NCBI GenBank assembly: GCA_017084465.1
Contig: CP070896.1
Span: 930,001 to 994,000, forward strand
DNA: 64,000 nt
Direction of reading: 5' to 3'
Source of the DNA: Lacrimispora xylanisolvens
GTDB taxonomy: Bacteria; Bacillota; Clostridia; Lachnospirales; Lachnospiraceae
Below are positions 56,204 through 64,000 of this stretch, piece by piece. Under the pieces are notes generated by a model. It saw nothing but the letters and a program-made list of their open reading frames with translations, made no database searches and had not been told where the DNA came from. A program made the position numbers and the translations under genes. Position 1 is the first letter of the stretch. Each line of letters begins with the position of its first letter.

Positions 56204-57954
56204 TCACATCCTCCATACGCCGGTAAGGGATGGTGATGGTCACAGTCGTTCCCTCCCCTTCCCTGCTGTCCACGCTTAAACCATATCCGGGTCCATAATA
56301 CATGTTAAGGCGGTCCTGAATATTTTTCATTCCCACACCGTTATGCTTCTGATCTGTTTTCTTCTGAAAAATGCAGTTAAGAGCTTCCTTTGTCATGCCA
56401 ACCCCATCATCCATGACCTTTAATATCACGGTTTCATCCTGCCTGTATCCGAAGATGAGAATATTGCCCTGCTCTGTTTTGTACTTTAATCCATGGTACA
56501 GGGCGTTTTCCACCAATGGCTGTAAAACCAGCTTGACAATGGCACACTCCATAACCTCTGAATCAACCCGGATATCGAAGGCCACCTTATCTTTATACCT
56601 CATCTGCTGGATCAGCAAATAGTTTCTGGTATATTCAAGCTCCTGCCACACCGTCACATAGATGTTGGAATTGCCGATTGCCTGGCGGAAAAATCTGGCA
56701 AGAACAGAGGTCATATTGATAGCCTGCTCCGAATCCTCCGTTTCGATCAGCCAGATAATGGAATCTAATGTATTGTAGAGGAAATGGGGATTGATCTGAG
56801 ACTGCAGCGCTTTTAATTCGCTCTTTCTTTTTTCCGCCTGCTCCTTGCTGTTTTTCTTCATCAGCTCATCGATCCGCTCCGTCATGCTGTTAAAGGAATG
56901 GGTCAGGCTGGAGATCTCATCCTCCCCTGCCGTTTCAATACTCACCGGTTGGAATTTCCCTTCCTGCACCTCCTTCATGGCTGCCTGAAGCTGTTTGATG
57001 GGCCTTGTAATTTTGGCCGACAGAAAGACTGCAAACAGGCATGCCAGCAAAATCAGTAGAAATGCGGCTCCCGTATACATGGTTTTCATGGCCACTTCGT
57101 TACCAGCCAGCTCTGAGGTGTAATTCACGCCCACGATGGTCCAGCCTGTTTTTTTCGAATGAAACGGGGTGTAAATCTTATTCTCTCCGTTTTCATCAAC
57201 GTGGGTAAGACTGGTTTTGCTGGCTGATACTTCTTTTAAAAGTTCTTTTTTTACCCCGCTTAAAATCAGCTGCTGCTGGGGGTGATAGACGATTTCCCCT
57301 TTGCTGTCAAGGATATACACATACCCCTTGTTGCCCAGGCTGATGGACTCACATAAATCATTGATTACGTCATAATTTAAATCAATGACCAGCAGTCCTT
57401 CCACACGTCCCGTAGCCGGATTGGTAATCCCCCGGCTTAGGGTTACCACCCATTTATAATCGTTCTTTACCAGATTCTGTACGTGTGAGGAGGAAATAAG
57501 GATCTTGCTTTCCGCCATTTTTGCATCCTGATACCACTCTTTGTCATTAAGCCGTGCCCTTAAGTTTAAGCTGTCACTTCCGTTGTTGATAAAATATTTC
57601 CCATTGTCCCCAAGAACGGCAATGTTATAAATATCAGTCCTCGCATGGAGGATGGTCTGAAAGGCTTCTTTTAAGTCTTCTCCTGTTTCTGTTCCATCAT
57701 CGAACAAATATCCGGTTATATCCCGGTTGTTCATAATCACCTGGGAGATGTTTTCCATGTAATCAATGTAGTTTTCAATGTTAAAGTTGACCTGTTCAAT
57801 CAGCTGCCTGCTGTTTTTCCGAATTGTCCATCAGATTGCTTTTGGTAAACCGTATGGAGAAGAACAGGAACACCGTTACCGTTAAAAGAACCAGAAGAGA
57901 GAAATAAATGATCATATTGGTCCGTATACTTTTAAACCTGACTTCAAATCTCAT
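56190..57954 (-). CDS. YesM-like sensor histidine kinase (frameshifted near the start)
   Basis: About 587 residues. ATG 57954: MRFEVRFKSIRTNMIIYFSL, first membrane helix, then a break after NLMDNSE in a five-base T run at 57814-57818; four gives NSRQLIEQVNFNIENYIDYM. A dCache sensor follows (LGDNGKYFINN; WVVTLSRGITNPATGRVEGL), second helix AAFLLILLACLFAVFL, HAMP, His kinase SQINPHFLYNTLDSIIWLIE and HATPase VENALYHGLKYKTEQGNILI, VGMTKEAL. Phosphorylates the AraC-type regulator upstream. Start overlaps that gene by 11 bases. Confidence 0.85.
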
Positions 57955-59536
57955 AGCTGCCTTTCCGGTTCCTTCTTAGGCCCGCATATTCTTTCGGTGT
58001 CTTTTCCGTTGCCTTTTTAAATAAGGCACTGAAATAGTTGGCATCGTTGTATCCGCATTTTTCCGCAACCTCGTAAGTCTTTAAGGATGTATTTTCCAAA
58101 AGCTCCATGGCTTTTTCCATCCGCTTCTTTGTCAATGCTTCCACAAAGGTCATCCCAGTATAGTTTTTAAAGGCAGAGCTGAAATAACTGACACTGATGG
58201 CCAGTTTTTCACATATCTCCTGGAGAGACAGACTGCAGTCTGAATAATGGCTGTTGATGTATTCCAGCGCTGCTACCGCCTGATGATCCCCGTAATTGCC
58301 CCGGTTGCTGTTTACAATCTCCAGTGCAGTATGAAAAAAGTCCAGCACCTTTTCTTCCATCTGGGAAATATAAGTACAGCCAAACAGTCCGGATATAATC
58401 TCCTGTTCTTTTAAGAAGAACTGGTCTTCCACAAGATTGAGCCGCTCCAGAAAATTCATGACTGCAAGGATCAGACTCTGGTAGATCACCACAACTTTAT
58501 TTCTGGTAACCCAGTTGACCTGGCATTCCGTTCTGATCTGTGCAATCTCCATTTTAATCTCTTCTTCCAGATTGCTTCTGACTGCAAGTACAATCCGTTT
58601 TTCCCGTTCGCCTTCACTCAGTAACCCATGGGCACTGAGCCTGTACTTTTGAAACCTGTCCCATTCATAGATCCCCGGCTCCCGTTCCAGATAAAGATAC
58701 TCTTTCATCTCCATGGCCTTTTCATAAGAAAAGCTGAGTCCGCTTAAATTAAATACACAGGTTCCCACCAGGCAGTAAACCATTTTTCCCATTTTCTTAA
58801 GAATGAGGTCTGCAGATTCATTGCAGATCACTGCAATCTCCTTTTTCATCTGTGAGCTGTTTTTCTTCTTCACATAAAGAAGAAGCTGACCGTCATCATC
58901 TTCGGTCACAAGCACATCTTCATTCCATTTTTCCCGGACTAATTCCGCCATCTGGGAAATTTCCTTTTTTTCTGCCTGATCCCTGGGGCAAAGGAGAGCT
59001 GCGCAGTAACATTCACCGGTAAAATCAATGTGAAATTCTTTTAGTTTTTCCCCGATCTGATCCTCATGAATCCTTCCCTGCCCAAGCTGAAGCAGAAACT
59101 GGTTTTTTAAAAGGGGGTAACTCCCTTCATAATAGGTCCTGACCTGGAGATTCTCCGCTTCTCCATCCAGGATCTTTTTTGCTTCCTTCAGCTTTTCAAT
59201 CAGTTCCCCTGCCGTAACCGGCTTCAGCACATAGGAAAGCACATGGTATTCCACCGCTCTTTTGGCATATTCAAATTCGTCGTAGCCGGTTATAATTACC
59301 GCTTTTGTACTTTTCCTGCTTTCATATAAATACTTTGCCAGTTCAAGACCATCTACATAAGGCATGCAGATATCCGTGAGCACAAGATCCACCGGCTCTT
59401 TCTCCATAAAGCAGATGGCTTCTTTTCCGTTTTCGCAGGTTCCTGCCAGTTCAAACCCCAGTGATCCCCATGGTATTCTCTGTGAAATCCGTTCTCTTAT
59501 CAAAATTTCATCATCAACCAACAATACCTTATACAT
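57944..59536 (-). CDS. YesN-like response regulator with AraC HTH
   Basis: 530 residues. Receiver: MYKVLLVDDEILIRERISQR, LVLTDICMPYVDGLELAKYL (Asp), KAVIITGYDEFEYAKRAVEY, SYVLKPVTA. A long helical linker, then AraC HTH: YFSSAFKNYTGMTFVEALTK, VAEKCGYNDANYFSALFKKA, TPKEYAGLRRNRKG. Likely activates the downstream ABC importer promoter and perhaps the sugar catabolic genes. The HK overlaps its end by 11 bases. Confidence 0.9.
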   Translation of the reverse strand: MYKVLLVDDEILIRERISQRIPWGSLGFELAGTCENGKEAICFMEKEPVDLVLTDICMPYVDGLELAKYLYESRKSTKAVIITGYDEFEYAKRAVEYHVLSYVLKPVTAGELIEKLKEAKKILDGEAENLQVRTYYEGSYPLLKNQFLLQLGQGRIHEDQIGEKLKEFHIDFTGECYCAALLCPRDQAEKKEISQMAELVREKWNEDVLVTEDDDGQLLLYVKKKNSSQMKKEIAVICNESADLILKKMGKMVYCLVGTCVFNLSGLSFSYEKAMEMKEYLYLEREPGIYEWDRFQKYRLSAHGLLSEGEREKRIVLAVRSNLEEEIKMEIAQIRTECQVNWVTRNKVVVIYQSLILAVMNFLERLNLVEDQFFLKEQEIISGLFGCTYISQMEEKVLDFFHTALEIVNSNRGNYGDHQAVAALEYINSHYSDCSLSLQEICEKLAISVSYFSSAFKNYTGMTFVEALTKKRMEKAMELLENTSLKTYEVAEKCGYNDANYFSALFKKATEKTPKEYAGLRRNRKGSYEI

Positions 59537-59611
59537 ATAACTATCCCCTCATATCTCCATTAAGCACTACAGTCAGTATGCGCAGTTTCCAGAAAAGAAA
59601 ATAGCAATAAG

Positions 59612-59656
59612 GCCGGAATTTCTGAAGTTGTTTTCCTGTGCTTCAAAAATTCCGGC
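59612..59656 (-). terminator. Intrinsic terminator after the aldo/keto reductase operon
   Basis: GCCGGAATTTCTGAAG and CTTCAAAAATTCCGGC form a 16-base stem with one mismatch and a 13-base loop; T-rich sequence follows on the minus strand. It divides the catabolic operon (63576-59675) from the sensory operon. Confidence 0.75.
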
Positions 59657-59674
59657 TGTTTCATAAGTACCCGG

Positions 59675-60688
59675 TTATTTTACAATAAACCCATCCTCAT
59701 CCCAGAGATCGTGCCAGTCATTCGCACCTTCCCAAAGAAATACCTGCCCTTTCACCAGACGGTTATTCCTTTCCAGGGTTGCGATCCGGCTCATTTCCTC
59801 TTCTGTAAGCGGATCTTCTGTCATCGCCCTTAAATTGCTTACGTATTCCATTTCATGAATGGAGAAAGGAATGGGGATCTGTCCTCTCTGACGGGCCCAT
59901 TTAAGAGCCACAACTGCAGGGTGAACGCCGTGAGCCGCTGCGATTTCCTTCATTTCCGGTGTCTGTAAATCTGCCACATCCTCCGGACACATATCTCTTT
60001 CCGGTCTCTGGGGAGAGCCTAATGGCATGAAACCGATGGGCTGAATATTGTGGGCAACCAGATAATCAAACAGTTCCTGCTGCTGGAAGCAGGGGTGAAG
60101 CTCCATCTCACAGGCAGCCGGCATTATGTTCATATGAGGCAGAACTGCCTCCAGCTTGGGAATGGTCATGTTGGAAATACCGATGTTGCGGATCAGTCCT
60201 TTTTCCACCAGCTCCTCACACTGACGGTATGTTTTTAAAAATTCTTCCGGAGAAAATGGTCTGGAATCCGGATTGCGGGAATCTACATCGCAGTGAGGTG
60301 CATGGTAATTTGGAAATGGCCAGTGAATGAAGAACATATCCATATATTCACACTGTAAGTCTGCAATGCTCTTTTGGCAGGATTCTTCTACTCTGTCATG
60401 CATGTCATTCCATACCTTTGTCATGATGAAAAGGTCTTTTCGCTCTACCACTCCCTCTTCAAATGCATGATGGAATACTTCTCCGATCTGATCCTCATTT
60501 CCATAGCAGGCCGCACAGTCGAACATGCGGTATCCGCAGCGGATTGCACCACCTACAGCAGCCGATACTTCATCAGGAGTAAAGCGGTCGGAACCAAAGG
60601 TTCCCATGCCTACACAGGGAATCTCCTCTCCTGTGTATAATTTCACTTTTGGAACTATTGCCGGATTTACAAATTCATTCATTGTCAT
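59675..60688 (-). CDS. Aldo/keto reductase
   Basis: 337 residues. IPCVGMGTFGSDRFTPDEVS (barrel start), YRMFDCAACYGNEDQIGEVF (Asp, Tyr), FIMTKVWND (Lys), YMDMFFIHWPFPNYHAPHCD (His), and RNIGISNMTIPKLEAVLPHM. NAD(P)H-dependent reduction of a sugar or aldehyde. Starts after AAGGAG at 60688. Last gene of the catabolic operon. Confidence 0.88.
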   Translation of the reverse strand: MTMNEFVNPAIVPKVKLYTGEEIPCVGMGTFGSDRFTPDEVSAAVGGAIRCGYRMFDCAACYGNEDQIGEVFHHAFEEGVVERKDLFIMTKVWNDMHDRVEESCQKSIADLQCEYMDMFFIHWPFPNYHAPHCDVDSRNPDSRPFSPEEFLKTYRQCEELVEKGLIRNIGISNMTIPKLEAVLPHMNIMPAACEMELHPCFQQQELFDYLVAHNIQPIGFMPLGSPQRPERDMCPEDVADLQTPEMKEIAAAHGVHPAVVALKWARQRGQIPIPFSIHEMEYVSNLRAMTEDPLTEEEMSRIATLERNNRLVKGQVFLWEGANDWHDLWDEDGFIVK

Positions 60689-60703
60689 ATTCTCCTTCTC
60701 TTT

Positions 60704-61585
60704 TTATAGGATTGTGATTTGATAGCTCAGCCGTTTTTCTACCCCTGGCTTTACAATTGCTGCATTTCGTTTTTCTTCAAATATATCGTTCTCATCGCTG
60801 CAGGTGGACAGCCCGGTCCAGGGCTCCAAAGCAAGAAATGGTCCGTCATTGGCCGCAGACCAGATGACCAGATAGGGAAATGATCCCATCTCCAGTTCCA
60901 CTCCACGTCCTGTCTCTTTATGGCAAAGTGTCACTTTTTTTGATTTCAGCTGGTCGAATATAATGCCATCCTGGTAAAACAGGGAGTGGGCAAGCGGTAA
61001 AACAGTACCTTCCAGTGAATTTTCTTTCCTGTGTCCCATATCCACCAGTCCTGTTTTCAAATCCGGTGTAGGCGCAGTTTTTTCTTCTTCTGCATCAAAG
61101 ACAACCTGATAATCCTCAAAGTTCTCTGCTGGTAAAAGAGGGCACCGAAACGCTGGATGACCTCCTATGAAGAAAGGCATATCCTCTGTACCTGTATTTT
61201 TAACTCCATAGGTGACAAGAATGCGGTTCTCTTTCAGACTGTATTCCATGGAGAGGGTAAATGGATAAGGATATTTTCCCACCATTTCTACATTTTCCGA
61301 AATGGAAAAACAGATGCTGTCCTCTTTTTCTGACTCCAGCTTAAATTCTTCCTTTCGGACAATCCCGTGCCTTGGCATCTGGATCTGCTTTCCATCTTTT
61401 GTGACCGCCTTGTTGTCCCTTAAACTTCCGCAGATGGGGAACAGAACAGGTGCCTGCCCGCTCCAGTACTCAGGATCACCCTGCCAAAGATATTCCGTAC
61501 CAGCTTCATTTTTTATGGATGTGAGAGCGCCTCCAAGAGAGGTGAAACCCACCTCCAGCCGGTCTTTTTTTAATAAATATTTCAT
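60704..61585 (-). CDS. Aldose 1-epimerase, LacX/YphB-like
   Basis: About 293 residues from ATG 61585, 2 bases after the PfkB stop. SLGGALTSIKNEAGTEYLWQ, APVLFPICGSLRDNKAVTK, MPRHGIVRKEEFKL, PFFIGGHPAFRCPLLPAENF (His) and FLALEPWTGLSTCSDENDIF (Glu). Interconverts sugar anomers. Sits between the PfkB and AKR genes in the operon. Confidence 0.88.
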   Translation of the reverse strand: MKYLLKKDRLEVGFTSLGGALTSIKNEAGTEYLWQGDPEYWSGQAPVLFPICGSLRDNKAVTKDGKQIQMPRHGIVRKEEFKLESEKEDSICFSISENVEMVGKYPYPFTLSMEYSLKENRILVTYGVKNTGTEDMPFFIGGHPAFRCPLLPAENFEDYQVVFDAEEEKTAPTPDLKTGLVDMGHRKENSLEGTVLPLAHSLFYQDGIIFDQLKSKKVTLCHKETGRGVELEMGSFPYLVIWSAANDGPFLALEPWTGLSTCSDENDIFEEKRNAAIVKPGVEKRLSYQITIL

Positions 61586-61587
61586 GT

Positions 61588-62522
61588 TCAACCCCCGATT
61601 CTTGTGATTTCTATCTGCGGCTGCAGTCTTTGCATGTCTTCCATCAGGAAAAAGCCTGTTTCCTCTCTTAATGCGGAAGCTGCTGAGACAGCACTTGCAT
61701 TTCTTAATATCTCTTCCATGGGAAGCTGTCTGGAAAGACCAAGAGCAAAACCAGCTATCATGGAGTCACCGCATCCCACTGTGTTCACTGCATCTATTTT
61801 AGGTACTCTGGCTCTGTAAATACCGGAGCTGCATACCACGAAGGAACCTTCTGAGCCAAGGGAAACGGCTACGATCTCCACACCCCTTTTATGAATGTCC
61901 TCTGCCGCTTCGATCATCTCTTCCAGGCTGTCGCAGCTTTTCCTGTCAGCATACGGATCTCATCCAAATTGGGCTTAATCATGGAAGGAGCAGCTTCGAT
62001 GCCCATCTTAAGCAGATTACCGCTGGTGTCTAAAATCACCTTTTTCCCCGCTTCCTTTCCGATCTTCACCATTCTCTGGTAAGCAGTTCCGTCAAGTCCC
62101 CTTGGCACGCTTCCTGATATGGCAATAACTTCTGCTTCATTTGCAAGCTTTTTATAATGTTCCAGGAACGAAAGAAAGTCTTCTTCCCCTACTTTAAAGC
62201 CAGGTTCCAGAAATTCTGTCTGGATCTTGTTTTTTTCATCCCAGATATTAATACAGGAACGGCTCTCTCCTTTTAAATGGTAAAATGCGCTGGTGATCCC
62301 AAAGGTACTTAAGGCTTCTTCAATGTAATTACCTGCGTGGCCTCCCACGAAGCCGGTTGCCACTACGCTGCCTCCTGCAATGACTGCTGGCTTTGAGACA
62401 TTTAACCCTTTTCCACCTGGCGTGTAGGAACATGATTTCACACGGTTTACTTCTCCCTGTGAAAATCCATCAACTACATACCGTTTGTCAATGGCTGCAT
62501 TTAATGTTACGGTCAGTATCAT
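61588..62522 (-). CDS. PfkB-family hexose kinase, 1-phosphofructokinase-like (frameshifted)
   Basis: About 311 residues. ILTVTLNAAIDKRYVVDGFS start after AGGAGG at 62522; YTPGGKGLNVSKPAVIAGGS (substrate loop), AISGSVPRGLDGTAYQRMVK, and in the other frame DAVNTVGCGDSMIAGFALGL with the catalytic Asp. The break is at a four-base T run, 61938-61941; one more base gives MLTGKSCDSLEEMIEAAEDI. In the family: fructose-1-phosphate or tagatose-6-phosphate kinase. The neighbours suggest tagatose- or ketohexose-phosphate. Confidence 0.85.
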
Positions 62523-62531
62523 AGGTACCTC

Positions 62532-63576
62532 CTATTCGTTTACCAAAAGAATCTTTCCTTTTACCAGACCCGGTGTCTTAAACAGCTGGAACGCCTCCTG
62601 AGCCTGGCTCATGGGCATTTTATAGACGAATCCGGGATCGAACTTCAGCTGTCCTGTTGCAAAATAATGGGCTGTCAGTTTCCACTCTTTACCCGGGAAC
62701 GGGGAACTGTAAGACATCCAGGAACCGGTTAACTTAAATTCTTTCCGGTTCATATTTTCCCACATGGAAGAGGTAAAGGATAAATCAACATGGGGCGTTC
62801 CGATGAAGCAAACGCTGGCTTTATTGGCTGCCAGTTCAAATGCCATCTGCATGGTGGGCACCTGTCCTGCTGTCTCAAATACATAGGAAAAGCCTTTTCC
62901 TTCTGTCAGAGCCATGGCTTTTTCCTTAAAGCCTTCCTCTGTGGTGTTAATTGCTTCATCTGCTCCCAGACGTTTTGCCAGCTCCAGACGCTCTTCACTG
63001 ATATCAAATACAACCACTTTTTTCGCTCCGAAAATCTTCGCCCACTGCATGGTAAACATGCCGATGGTTCCGCCTCCTAAAACTGCTGTATACTCGCCGC
63101 CCCGGTAGTCATTCTGGAACAGGCCGTGAAGGGCAACGGTAGAAGGCTCAAACATAGCTCCCTGCTCATAGGAAATGCTTTTATCAAATACAACCGCATT
63201 CTGCTCCGGAATTACCACATAGTCTGCGTTGCTTCCCTGCTGCCTGGAGCCGATAAAGCTATAGTGTCTGCAAAGGGAGAAGTTTCCATTCTGACAGTCA
63301 TCGCATTTCATACATGGGACCAAAGGTGCTCCGGAAACCCGGTCTCCCGGTTTTACTGAAGTAACTCCTTCTCCCACTTCCACTACATCTCCGGAAAATT
63401 CATGTCCCAGTACAATGGGATAAAAAATGTACTCCGTTATGCAGTACTCTTGGAATATCAGATCCGCAGATACCAGATGCCTTTACTTTGATTTTCACCA
63501 GTCCGGGACCTGCTTTCGGCTCCTCATAATCCATATACCTTACGTCCTCATTTGCACAAACAACTGCTGCTTTCAT
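62532..63576 (-). CDS. Zinc-dependent alcohol dehydrogenase, galactitol-1-phosphate 5-dehydrogenase-like (frameshifted)
   Basis: About 347 residues from ATG 63576. N-terminus MKAAVVCANEDVRYMDYEEP and SGICGSDIPRVLHNGVHF. The break is a six-base A run at 63422-63427; five gives YPIVLGHEFSGDVVEVGEGV. Structural zinc Cys: LVPCMKCDDCQNGNFSLC. NAD loop: TAVLGGGTIGMFTMQWAKI. It ends GLVKGKILLVNE, as in GatD-type enzymes. The start overlaps the kinase stop by 4 bases. Oxidises a sugar-alcohol phosphate or sugar alcohol; phosphate form is an inference from neighbours. Confidence 0.82.
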
Positions 63577-64000
63577 GACTCATTTTCTCCTTCCTGAACC
63601 ATCATATCTTTTAAATGCTCATATAAGCTTAAATATTTCCGGTAATTCCGGTCATAGATGTAGCGGTCTGCCTGATTGGGAACATGATACCGCTTATTTT
63701 CCACAGTCAGTTTTACTGCCTCTTCAAAATCTTCATAAATACCAACTCCCACTCCTGCAAGAATTGCCGCGCCTAAGGTTGTGGCTGTATCGGAAGACGG
63801 AACGATCACGGGCTTGCCAGTCACGTCGGATTTAATCTGAGTCCATAAGAGAGAATTTGCAGATCCTCCCATGGCCCTTAACACATCGACGGATGCACCT
63901 GCCTCTGCCGCCACTTCCAGATTATGTCTTAAAGACATGGCAACCCCCTCCATGACCGCACGTATGAAATGACCTTTTGTCTTACCAAAATCCATTCCGT
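63573..64000 (-). CDS. FGGY-family carbohydrate kinase, C-terminal part, cut by window edge
   Basis: C-terminal ~142 residues of an FGGY kinase. FIRAVMEGVAMSLRHNLEVA, DVLRAMGGSANSLLWTQIKS DVTGKPV, VPSSDTATTLGAAILAGVGV match xylulokinase-like ATPase-fold ends. An apparent ATG at 63995 is internal; the gene continues past the window edge. The stop overlaps the dehydrogenase start (ATGA). First known gene of the catabolic operon. Confidence 0.85.
   Translation of the reverse strand, partial: GMDFGKTKGHFIRAVMEGVAMSLRHNLEVAAEAGASVDVLRAMGGSANSLLWTQIKSDVTGKPVIVPSSDTATTLGAAILAGVGVGIYEDFEEAVKLTVENKRYHVPNQADRYIYDRNYRKYLSLYEHLKDMMVQEGENES

Noticed and set aside
1..64000. Programmed ribosomal frameshifting as a general explanation for split genes
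   Set aside because: The runs differ in base and length, lack consistent downstream structures or slippery heptamers, and affect unrelated families. Run-length error explains them more simply.
1..64000. CRISPR arrays, tRNA or rRNA genes, insertion sequences
   Set aside because: I saw no regularly spaced repeats, cloverleaf or transposase sequence.

Overview
The window looks like a chromosome segment from a low-to-moderate GC anaerobic Firmicute, most likely a Lachnospiraceae/Clostridium cluster XIVa relative such as Lacrimispora. This rests on family content (DUF2935, CD3324, YesN/YesM-type sugar sensing, a TPP riboswitch ahead of thiMED, a TetM-like GTPase) and strong GGAGG ribosome-binding sites. 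It is an inference; there is no rRNA or other marker gene here. Most genes are on the minus strand.

Layout. (1) 1-10.7 kb: a truncated sugar-dehydrogenase-like propeller, MsrAB, a Nudix hydrolase, DUF2935, a GMC oxidoreductase with its small subunit, DUF6273, a divergent EamA transporter/MarR pair with two matching palindromes, a coiled-coil protein and a siroheme reductase. (2) 10.7-31 kb: a visibly more AT-rich accessory stretch of small single-purpose enzymes and regulators (several GNATs, CatA-like acetyltransferase, methyltransferase, DinB, GyrI-like domains, S51 peptidase, nucleoside phosphorylase, TraX, GrpB, nitroreductase, YwqG, 2H phosphoesterase) and a HAD-kinase fusion. (3) 31-44 kb: a ferric-reductase-like membrane protein, ceramidase-like hydrolase, CD3324 with a structured leader, GntR, an EF-G/TetM-like GTPase fused to a NYN nuclease domain, DUF4397, a CheY-CheC-GGDEF module, UppP, and a TetR with a clear palindrome. 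(4) 44-50 kb: thiamine salvage (thiM-thiE-thiD) under a TPP riboswitch and terminator, a Cache-PAS-GGDEF-HD-GYP protein and an Fe-S aldo/keto reductase. (5) 51-64 kb: a carbohydrate locus: FGGY kinase, Zn-dehydrogenase, PfkB kinase, aldose epimerase and aldo/keto reductase, then a response regulator, histidine kinase and membrane-tethered binding protein, then an ABC importer and a FucU/RbsD mutarotase. Together they read as sensing, uptake, phosphorylation, oxidation and second phosphorylation of a sugar or sugar alcohol.

Caution on the sequence. About two dozen genes are broken by one or more small shifts, most often an apparent extra base in a run of five to seven identical bases. Joining the two frames restores a familiar full-length protein nearly every time. 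I read this mainly as homopolymer-length error in the source assembly rather than gene decay. These genes are listed as single features and the suspected site is given. A few breaks are different in kind: an in-frame stop in the DUF4406-like gene, the shift in a CT repeat of msrAB, and the RDD/2H-phosphoesterase junction.
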